Shown piece by piece: positions 22,245-27,713 of a DNA stretch of 27,713 bases. Source of the DNA: Clostridia bacterium (GTDB taxonomy: Bacteria > Bacillota > Clostridia > Peptostreptococcales > Anaerovoracaceae); assembly GCA_900754795.1 (NCBI GenBank), contig CAAEEA010000038.1, forward strand, positions 1-27,713, in the 5' to 3' direction. Within the stretch, counting starts at the first letter, position 1. Every line of letters starts with the position of its first letter. Made by a program: the position numbers and the translations under genes. The notes below the pieces were generated by a model that was not told where the DNA came from, did not search any database, and saw only the letters and a program-made list of their open reading frames with translations.

Positions 22245-22267
22245 CTTCCGATGATGACTTTCGGAAG
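22245..22267 (-). other. 5'-end leader hairpin of YfcC copy A
   Basis: The stem CTTCCGA/TCGGAAG (7 bp, 9-nt loop) begins about 6 nt from the predicted transcription start. On the mRNA strand its loop and 3' arm read AAGTCATCATCGGAA, which closely matches AGGTCATCGCCGGAA in the leader of copy B. Confidence 0.6.
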
Positions 22268-22279
22268 AACTTCACATAT

Positions 22280-22308
22280 ATTATGCATATTTTTAACATT
22301 TTTGTCAA
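22280..22308 (-). promoter_or_regulatory. Promoter of YfcC copy A
   Basis: Minus-strand TTGACA (22303-22308), 17-bp spacer, CATAAT (22280-22285), in an AT-rich stretch. The leader to the ATG is about 85 nt. Confidence 0.82.
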
Positions 22309-22399
22309 TATTTTAGCTGTATATTAACATATATTGGCAGAGATTTTGCATGACGCAGGTAAGATAAAGAAGGCTAAAAGAATGCTCGCGGTTACACGA

Positions 22400-22427
22400 A
22401 CAAAAGCTGCCCCTGTCGGGGCAGCTT
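22400..22427 (-). terminator. Terminator of YfcC copy B
   Basis: The perfect 10-bp stem AAGCTGCCCC/GGGGCAGCTT (22404-22413 with 22418-22427), loop of four, is followed on the minus strand by TTTTGTT. It separates the two YfcC genes into independent transcripts. Confidence 0.85.
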
Positions 22428-22465
22428 AAGATCTGAGTGTTTTATTGATCCGTAAAGATTAAACC

Positions 22466-23875
22466 TTACTGGAGTTCCATCATCTGAGCAGCGACGATGA
22501 AGATAGCTCCAAGCAGATACTGGAGTCCTACTAAAGGCAGGAACCATTTTACCCATTTGGCGAAGGAGATCCTTGCCAGAGCCAGAGCTGCCATGAAGTA
22601 TCCTGAAGTCGGAGTCAGGATGTTGGAGATACCATCGCCCATCTGGAACGCGATACATGAAGTCTGACGTGTAACGCCAACCAGGTCGGACAGCGGAGCC
22701 AGAATAGGCATCGAAACGCTGGCCTGTCCGGAACCGGACGGAACGATGAAGCTGAGCAGGCACTGGAATACGTACATACCCAGAGCGGATACCATTGACG
22801 GAAGCTGTCCGAGGAATCCGGCGCAGGAATGAAGGATGGTATGAAGAATATTACCGTCGTTCATTACTACCAGAACGCCTCTTGCAAAACCTACTACCAG
22901 CGCGCCGCCGGTGATTTCGGCCATGCCTCTTCCGAGAGTGGTGGCATAACTGTTAAATCCGAGATCTTTGTCAATAAGGGCTATTATCCAGGACATTCCC
23001 AGGAACAGAGCCGCGATCTCGTCCATGTACCATCCCCAGGTAACAACAGCGTATACCAGGAAGATGATGCCGATAACGAAAACGATCAGGATGCCTTTTC
23101 TCCTGCCGTCAAACTCAGGCAGTTCTTCAAGGTCGATAAGATCTTCTCTCAGTTTGTCTTCTTCGTGCATTGAAGACAGAGTAGGATCTTTCTTGATCTT
23201 GGCCGCATAGCGGAGTACGAAAGCCATTGCCAGAGCAACGAAGCATACGTACATTACAAGACGGAAAGTCATACCTGAGAGTATCTCTACCTGAGCGATA
23301 CCCTGCGCCACCTGAATGGTGAACGGGTTGATGAATGCTCCGGTAAATCCGGCGCCGGCGCCTACCAGAACTATCGCGGCTCCAGTCATGGAGTCGTATC
23401 CGGCGGCTATCATCAGCGCTACGAAAATCGGAACGAACGGAATGGTTTCCTCGGCCATGCCGAATACCGCTCCGCAGAGGGAGAAGAAGAACATAACGAC
23501 AGGGATAACCACCCATGTCTTGCCCTTCAGAGCCTTGATCAGTCTTCCCATACCTGCTTCTATAGCCCGCGTCTCATTGATAACTGTCATTGAACCGCCG
23601 ACTATGAAGATAAAGAATACGATCTGGGCTACTTCCTGTAGTCCGCGCGGTACCGCGGTCAGGAACTGTAACAATGTAACCGGGGTGTTCTCAACGTAAC
23701 GGAATGATTCCGGGTTAACTACTTCTCTTTCGTGTCCTGTTTCCGGATTGTCTACGATGGTCATCATGTCGTATTGTCCGGCAGGGATTATGTAAGTCAG
23801 GACCGCAAAGACAAGAATCATTGCCAGAAGCAGTATGTACACGTGAGGCACATTAAATTTCTTCTTTTTTTCCAA
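22466..23875 (-). CDS. yfcC: YfcC-family carrier, copy B
   Basis: The 469-aa paralog of the gene downstream has the same architecture: PHVYILLLAMILVFAVLTYIIPAG, GAGAGFTGAFINPFTIQVAQGIAQ, FIVPSGSGQASVSMPILAPLSDL and GDGISNILTPTSGY. Differences from copy A cluster in the cytoplasmic loop around residues 225-260 and in some helix residues, suggesting changed specificity or only drift. The start is TTG at 23875, with GGAGGG 8-9 nt ahead. No closer ATG keeps the conserved KKKKFNVPHV start. The promoter and leader closely mimic those of copy A. An M20 amidohydrolase gene lies upstream with its own hairpin end. Confidence 0.88.
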   Translation of the reverse strand: MEKKKKFNVPHVYILLLAMILVFAVLTYIIPAGQYDMMTIVDNPETGHEREVVNPESFRYVENTPVTLLQFLTAVPRGLQEVAQIVFFIFIVGGSMTVINETRAIEAGMGRLIKALKGKTWVVIPVVMFFFSLCGAVFGMAEETIPFVPIFVALMIAAGYDSMTGAAIVLVGAGAGFTGAFINPFTIQVAQGIAQVEILSGMTFRLVMYVCFVALAMAFVLRYAAKIKKDPTLSSMHEEDKLREDLIDLEELPEFDGRRKGILIVFVIGIIFLVYAVVTWGWYMDEIAALFLGMSWIIALIDKDLGFNSYATTLGRGMAEITGGALVVGFARGVLVVMNDGNILHTILHSCAGFLGQLPSMVSALGMYVFQCLLSFIVPSGSGQASVSMPILAPLSDLVGVTRQTSCIAFQMGDGISNILTPTSGYFMAALALARISFAKWVKWFLPLVGLQYLLGAIFIVAAQMMELQ

Positions 23876-23922
23876 AGCTGTTACCCTCCTCTAAATATAA
23901 ATAAAAACAACAAAATTGCATA

Positions 23923-23954
23923 AGGAATTCCGGCGATGACCTTACAAAATTCCT
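23923..23954 (-). other. 5'-end leader hairpin of YfcC copy B
   Basis: AGGAATT (23923-23929) pairs with AATTCCT (23948-23954), and the predicted transcription start falls at its 5' edge. The mRNA-strand loop contains AAGGTCATCGCCGG, shared with the copy A leader although the stems differ in sequence. Confidence 0.55.
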
Positions 23955-23959
23955 AATTT

Positions 23960-23988
23960 ATTATGTTCTTTTTTGCCATAAAAGTCAA
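23960..23988 (-). promoter_or_regulatory. Promoter of YfcC copy B
   Basis: Minus-strand TTGACT (23983-23988), 17-bp spacer, CATAAT (23960-23965). It has the same -10 and spacer as copy A. Confidence 0.82.
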
Positions 23989-24101
23989 GCTTCTATAATA
24001 AGCCTGTGAAGATTTCGTGTTTTTTAACACTTTTTTAGCAGTCTCTCTTATCTTTTAAACACATTCAGATTGTTTCTGTGTTAAAATATCCGGATATACC
24101 A

Positions 24102-24128
24102 ATGACCCGGGCAAAATGCCCGGGTCAT
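24102..24128 (-). terminator. Hairpin after the second M20 amidohydrolase
   Basis: A perfect 11-bp GC-rich stem (24102-24112 with 24118-24128), loop AAAAT, lies 15 nt after the gene's stop. The T-tract on the minus strand is poor (TTGGTAT), so termination may be inefficient or need a factor. The 12-bp palindrome ATATCCGGATAT (24086-24097) follows it. Confidence 0.6.
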
Positions 24129-24143
24129 GCAGTCTTTTGAATA

Positions 24144-25322
24144 TTATCTGGTATTCTTGAAATCTTCCTTCATCTTTTTGATCTTTTCTTCGTCGGTGAA
24201 TATCATCGCGATAGTATGAGCTATGAGCTTTGCGCCGTCTTCGAGACACTTATGAGCCTTTTCTCCTTTTACGCAGGCCATGAAGTCTCTCGTATGAATA
24301 GCCGTTCCCATCTCAGCAAGCTGAAGGGTAGGATGGAAAGCCGGACACTCAAAGCTTACGTTTCCTATGTCGGAAGATCCGAACAGTTTCTCATGATCGC
24401 CGTTTATATCAAGTCCCAGTTCGTTGAATACCGCTTCAATGGCGGCTTCTCCTGTATAATTTCTTTTCATGGTCTTGTAGATTTCCGCGACAAATTTCAT
24501 ATCATATGTACACTCAGCCATGAGAGCCGCGCCCTTGGCGCAGTTTTCAACTCTCTCGTTGAGTTTGAGCAGATAATCGTAATCCGGTGATCTTGTCCAT
24601 GTTTCAACTTTGGCGTCTTCAGGTATGCTTCCGGCAGCGTACCCGCCCTTGAGTATAATAGAGTTTATTCTCGAATCAGGAGTAGAACAGCCGCGGATAC
24701 AGTCAAGACCGTGTATCATCAGCATGGCGGCGTTGAGCGCGTTCTTCCCGTCCCACGGAGAAGCGCCGGCGTGGGAAGCTTTTCCGTAAAAATCATACTG
24801 AATGCACGCCAGACCGTTGAGCTTACAGTAAACAAGGTTCTGGTCATACAGATGAACCATCATCGCCATGTCATAGTCTTTAAATATGCCTTTGTTGCAC
24901 ATCCCGCACTTGGCTCCGTCCGTCTCCTCGGCAGGAGTTCCGATAACGTGAATGTCGCAGTCAAGTTCGTCCTGTATGCCCATGCACGCAATACCCGCAA
25001 GAACACTTATCGCTCCGCTTAAATTGTGACCGCAGGCGTGACCTATGCCCGGAAGAGCGTCATATTCAGTAAGCACTGCCACTTTATATTTATGATCGTT
25101 TGAACCGTAAACAGCCTTAAAAGAGGTGTCCAGACCGGCAAAAGGATATTCGCACTCAAATCCCTTTGACCTTAATAATTCCACGATTTTTTTTGATGTT
25201 TCATATTCTTCTCCGGAAACTTCCGGATGGTCTGCGATGTCATCGCTGAGAGCAGAAAGTTCCGCCAGATTGCCTGCTATGGCTTCGTCTATTTTCTCTC
25301 TGATCTGCAGATATTTTTCCAT
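24144..25322 (-). CDS. M20-family amidohydrolase (AbgB/PM20D2-like), second copy
   Basis: The 392-aa metallohydrolase has E86-Y-D88-ALPGIGHA, H95-x3-H99-N, the catalytic GTPAEETDG, YGKASHAGASPWDGKNALNA in the dimer domain and HTRDF near the end. It is a distant paralog of the gene at 3761-4942. Like AbgB, it should split N-acyl or aminobenzoyl/dipeptide amide bonds. A stretch of cysteines (AKCGMCNKG) follows the catalytic glutamate. GGGAG lies 6-7 nt before the ATG. It lies directly upstream of the YfcC pair, an arrangement like abgB-abgT, suggesting that the carrier supplies its substrate. Confidence 0.83.
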   Translation of the reverse strand: MEKYLQIREKIDEAIAGNLAELSALSDDIADHPEVSGEEYETSKKIVELLRSKGFECEYPFAGLDTSFKAVYGSNDHKYKVAVLTEYDALPGIGHACGHNLSGAISVLAGIACMGIQDELDCDIHVIGTPAEETDGAKCGMCNKGIFKDYDMAMMVHLYDQNLVYCKLNGLACIQYDFYGKASHAGASPWDGKNALNAAMLMIHGLDCIRGCSTPDSRINSIILKGGYAAGSIPEDAKVETWTRSPDYDYLLKLNERVENCAKGAALMAECTYDMKFVAEIYKTMKRNYTGEAAIEAVFNELGLDINGDHEKLFGSSDIGNVSFECPAFHPTLQLAEMGTAIHTRDFMACVKGEKAHKCLEDGAKLIAHTIAMIFTDEEKIKKMKEDFKNTR

Positions 25323-25375
25323 GATCTTCTCCCTTCAGTCGCGTTACTTTTATATCAGTCTGATGATTTCGGAAT

Positions 25376-25425
25376 AAAACAAAACACCTTTGTCATACAT
25401 ACGCACGGCAAAGGTGTCTTTTTTT
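25376..25425. terminator. Bidirectional terminator of the rqcP unit
   Basis: ACACCTTTG (25384-25392) pairs with CAAAGGTGT (25409-25417) around a 16-nt loop. On the minus strand it runs into TTTTGTTTTATT, ending the mazG-hup-rqcP transcript. On the plus strand it is followed by TCTTTTTTT. Confidence 0.82.
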
Positions 25426-25663
25426 AAATTATTTCGTACATTTTTGCCGCGTCTTCTTTTTTTGACGATTCGAGCAGTTCCGCAGCTCTGACGGTGACAG
25501 AACTGCTGCCGAACTCTATTCTTATGATGTCTCCTGTTTTAACTTCGGATCCGGCCTTGGCAGGCTTATCGTTGATAAACACCCGGCCCTGATCACAGGC
25601 GTCTTTGGCAACTGTACGGCGCTTGATGAGCCTGGAGTTTTTTAAAAACTTATCTATCCTCAT
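25424..25663 (-). CDS. rqcP: RqcP/YabO-type S4-domain RNA-binding protein
   Basis: The 79-aa protein is one S4 RNA-binding domain: MRIDKFLKNSRLIKRRTVAK, then DQGRVFINDKPAKAGSEVKTGDIIRI. In Bacillus, RqcP (YabO, Hsp15-like) binds stalled 50S subunits with RqcH and promotes poly-alanine tailing in ribosome quality control. The length and the location beside mazG support this assignment over other S4 proteins. It starts 22 bp after hup. Confidence 0.9.
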   Translation of the reverse strand: MRIDKFLKNSRLIKRRTVAKDACDQGRVFINDKPAKAGSEVKTGDIIRIEFGSSSVTVRAAELLESSKKEDAAKMYEII

Positions 25664-25685
25664 TATGGCTCCGTATCTCGCTTTA

Positions 25686-25964
25686 TTATTTGTTAACAGC
25701 GTCCTTTAAAGCTTTGCCTGCTTTGAAAACAGGAGCCTTGGAAGCGGCGATGTCGATTACTTCCTCAGGTTTTCTCGGGTTTCTTCCCTGTCTTGCTTTT
25801 CTTTCTCTGGTCTCAAAAGTACCAAATCCGATCAGCTGTACCTTTTCGCCTTTTACAAGAGCTTCTTCGATGCTGGATACCATCGCGTTAATAGCGTTTT
25901 CAGCGTCTTTCTTGGTGAAATTTGTTTTTTCTGCTACAGCAGCTACCAGTTCAGCCTTATTCAT
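25686..25964 (-). CDS. hup: HU-family DNA-binding protein
   Basis: The 92-aa nucleoid protein begins MNKAELVAAVAEKTNFTKKDAE and contains the saddle motif LIGFGTFETRERKARQGRNP and the DNA-clasping arm ending KAPVFKAGKALKDAVN. It binds and bends DNA without sequence specificity. I chose ATG 25964, since AGGAGG lies 8 nt ahead; a longer in-frame reading from 26012 runs inside mazG and lacks support. That ribosome binding site is formed by the last codons of mazG, so the two are translationally coupled. Confidence 0.95.
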   Translation of the reverse strand: MNKAELVAAVAEKTNFTKKDAENAINAMVSSIEEALVKGEKVQLIGFGTFETRERKARQGRNPRKPEEVIDIAASKAPVFKAGKALKDAVNK

Positions 25965-25965
25965 T

Positions 25966-26826
25966 TTATTTTCCTCCTGAAATTTGATTATTATTATTCC
26001 GGCTTTCCGCACGCTTTGCCTCTTCCCATAACTTGTCCAACTCCTCCAGGCTCATATCCTCAACGCGTCTGCCGCAAGTCAGCGCGCTGTCCTCGATATA
26101 AGCGAATCTCCGGATGAACTTTTCAGTAGACTGCTTCAACGCCTCTTCAGGATCTGTTTTTAAAAACCTCGAAACGTTTACCACCGAAAACAGAAGATCA
26201 CCCAGTTCTTCCGTAATATGGGACAAATCGCGGCTCTCAGCGGCTTCAGCAAGCTCGGATGTTTCTTCTCTGATCTTGTCCAGGGCTCCTGTAACGTCGT
26301 CCCAGTCAAATCCCGCATCCGCTGCTTTTTTTTGTATCTTGGCCGCTCTCGTCAAAGCCGGCAGGGCGAGAGGAACATCCGCCAGAACTTTGGTCCCGGA
26401 AGTGGTCTTCTTCTCCTCTGCCTTGATATTTTCCCATTTTTCCAATACTTTGTCAATAGATTTTATGTCATTATTTGATGTTTCCATCAAAAAAACATGG
26501 GGATGGCGCCGTATCATTTTTTCGCACTCGCCGTTTATCACAGAAGTCATGTCAAAAAGTTTTTCTTCCTCAGCCAGATTAGCGTGGAATATGACCTGGA
26601 GCAGGACGTCTCCCAGTTCTTCTTCAAGATTGGCCGCGTCTTTTCGATCTATGGCGTCAACGGCCTCATAAGCTTCTTCGATCATACAGCTTCTGAGGGA
26701 ATCGTGGGTCTGTTTCCTGTCCCACGGGCACTCTTTTCTCAATATGGATATAATCCGTGAAAGTCTCTTGAAAGCCTCCTCCGGATCTCTGCCCGGCAGA
26801 GCGAGGCCGCGATATTCTTCTTTCAT
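25966..26826 (-). CDS. mazG: MazG nucleoside triphosphate pyrophosphohydrolase
   Basis: The 286-aa protein has the two-domain MazG form. Domain 1 shows CPWDRKQTHDSLRSCMIEEAYE with EEAYEAVDAI and EELGDVLLQVIFHA. Domain 2 repeats the metal-binding helices as EETSELAEAAES and EELGDLLFSVVN. The linker holds GFDWDDV, which sets MazG apart from shorter relatives. It hydrolyses NTPs to NMP and pyrophosphate, clearing abnormal nucleotides or lowering (p)ppGpp. The Bacillus homolog YabN carries an extra N-terminal methylase domain, missing here. It lies 12 bp after the flippase gene and 1 bp before hup. Confidence 0.93.
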   Translation of the reverse strand: MKEEYRGLALPGRDPEEAFKRLSRIISILRKECPWDRKQTHDSLRSCMIEEAYEAVDAIDRKDAANLEEELGDVLLQVIFHANLAEEEKLFDMTSVINGECEKMIRRHPHVFLMETSNNDIKSIDKVLEKWENIKAEEKKTTSGTKVLADVPLALPALTRAAKIQKKAADAGFDWDDVTGALDKIREETSELAEAAESRDLSHITEELGDLLFSVVNVSRFLKTDPEEALKQSTEKFIRRFAYIEDSALTCGRRVEDMSLEELDKLWEEAKRAESRNNNNQISGGK

Positions 26827-26838
26827 GACTCCTCCCTT

Positions 26839-27713
26839 TTATCTTATGAATTTATCGAGGATCTTAACCAGCTTTTCTCCTTTTGGCATTCTGGCTATTT
26901 CTTCCTTTGTTATCGCCTTTGTCATAAGTATCATGACGGCGTATACGATCACACCGACCATGACTCCGGCTAAAACGGATACCGTATTGCCGGCTGTAAA
27001 ACCGAATATAAGCCTGTAAGACGCGAACGCGCATACTCCCATTACAAGGGAAGCTATTACCGGCTTTACATACACCAGCATGGTGTCGATTTTTACTTTA
27101 GTATGACGCTTCATATCTCTGAGGTTCAGCAGCAGAGCTATGGCGTACACAAATATCGAGCCTATCGCCGCTCCTTTTATGTTAAATGACGGGACAGCGA
27201 CGAGCGCATATGTTATCGCGACTTTGAATACCGCTCCTATGGCAAGGTTCTTCATAGGAAGCGCCTGATGGTTCACGCCCTGCAATATTCCGTTTGTAGT
27301 CTGCAGCAGAGCCATGAGAGGCACGCTTACGCACATCACCATGAGAGTCGGCGCCGCGGCGGACGCGCTGGCTGCCTGAGACGAAAAGAGCAGCAGCAGT
27401 ATCGGTTCTGCCAGCACCATCATGCCTATGGCGCAGGGCATACCTATGATCATGCTTATCCTCAGTCCCAGATTGATGTTTTCTTTTATCTCGGCTCTGT
27501 TTTTAAGTTTATACGCGGCCGCTACGGCAGGAACCATGGCTACAGCCACGGCCTGTGTGAGAACCTGAGGAAGACCCACCATGGTGCTGCAGTATCCGCT
27601 GAGCTGTCCCCAGAGTTCTCTTGCCTCTATAACGGTAAAACCTCCGTCAAGAAGCCTCCTTGTAACTATGGCGCTGTCAGCAAAATTTATAAGCGGAAGT
27701 ATGGATGCTCCGA
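26839..27713 (-). CDS. SpoVB/YabM-type polysaccharide flippase, C-terminal part (runs off the window)
   Basis: The reading frame stays open to the last base of the window. At least 291 residues are present, well beyond the internal ATG at 27582. Upstream of that ATG the frame reads FADSAIVTRRL and LWGQLSGYCSTMVGLPQVLTQA, then VPAVAAAYKLKNRAEI, the hallmark of the SpoVB/YabM/MurJ-like MOP exporters. These flip lipid-linked cell wall or exopolysaccharide precursors across the membrane. Eight or more helices are seen here. The order flippase-mazG-hup-rqcP matches the yabM-yabN-yabO neighbourhood of Bacillus with hup inserted. Confidence 0.87.
   Translation of the reverse strand, partial: GASILPLINFADSAIVTRRLLDGGFTVIEARELWGQLSGYCSTMVGLPQVLTQAVAVAMVPAVAAAYKLKNRAEIKENINLGLRISMIIGMPCAIGMMVLAEPILLLLFSSQAASASAAAPTLMVMCVSVPLMALLQTTNGILQGVNHQALPMKNLAIGAVFKVAITYALVAVPSFNIKGAAIGSIFVYAIALLLNLRDMKRHTKVKIDTMLVYVKPVIASLVMGVCAFASYRLIFGFTAGNTVSVLAGVMVGVIVYAVMILMTKAITKEEIARMPKGEKLVKILDKFIR

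Noticed and set aside
20777..23875. The YfcC pair as one broken or rearranged gene
   Set aside because: Both frames are full length, with their own promoter and ribosome binding site; copy B also has its own strong terminator. They are two intact paralogs.
25965..26012. An N-terminal extension of HU from 26012
   Set aside because: The extension lies within mazG, has no ribosome binding site and is absent from HU proteins, while ATG 25964 is ideal.
1..27713. CRISPR arrays, prophage, intact insertion sequences, rRNA
   Set aside because: No regularly spaced repeats, phage or transposase genes, or rRNA sequence were seen.

Overview
The window looks like part of the chromosome of an anaerobic, low-to-mid GC Bacillota, most likely class Clostridia. 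The evidence is as follows: GGAGG-type ribosome binding sites throughout, frequent TTG starts, sigma-A promoters of TTGACA-17-TATAAT form, a tetrahydrofolate riboswitch in front of folT, DUF421-DUF4363 as a pair, and the Bacillus-like order yabM (flippase) - mazG - hup - rqcP (yabO). Nothing seen directly fixes the genus. There is no phage, CRISPR array or intact IS element.

Layout. 1-1353: a strong hairpin, a YprB-type RNase H-like exonuclease gene, and tRNA-Glu(CTC) with its promoter and terminator. 1363-3639 (minus): a GPH-type sugar/cation symporter, a YbaK-type deacylase, and a small Cys-rich protein with a single Listeria-Bacteroides repeat. 3761-5923 (minus): an M20 amidohydrolase and a threonine/serine dehydratase. 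5924-6486: a gene-free stretch with repeated AAACTGTC motifs, then tRNA-Gly(CCC), whose 3' end is built into a perfect 48-bp palindrome. 6483-7631 (minus): an MFS transporter. 7741-8828 (plus): DUF421 and DUF4363. 8835-9643 (plus): promoter, THF riboswitch, folT and terminator.

9642-17739 (minus) is an eight-gene operon, pheA-aroB-aroC-aroEK-aroQ-aroA-tyrA-aroF. It encodes every step from erythrose-4-phosphate plus PEP to chorismate and on to phenylpyruvate and hydroxyphenylpyruvate. Seven of the eight genes are tightly overlapped. A TetR-family gene followed by a small three-helix membrane protein gene is read divergently. Two copies of the same 17-bp palindrome (AGTTA-N7-TAACT), one just downstream of each divergent -10 box, strongly suggest that this TetR protein controls both itself and the whole aromatic operon. 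This is the most interesting candidate system in the window.

18713-25322 (minus) is an N-acyl-amino-acid/peptide use region: an N-acyl-D-amino-acid deacylase with two small membrane proteins, two tandem YfcC carriers and a second M20 amidohydrolase. Three transcription units here each start with a hairpin at the predicted mRNA 5' end, and the two YfcC leaders share a core sequence. 25424-27713 (minus) is the conserved rqcP-hup-mazG-flippase block; the flippase gene runs off the window end.
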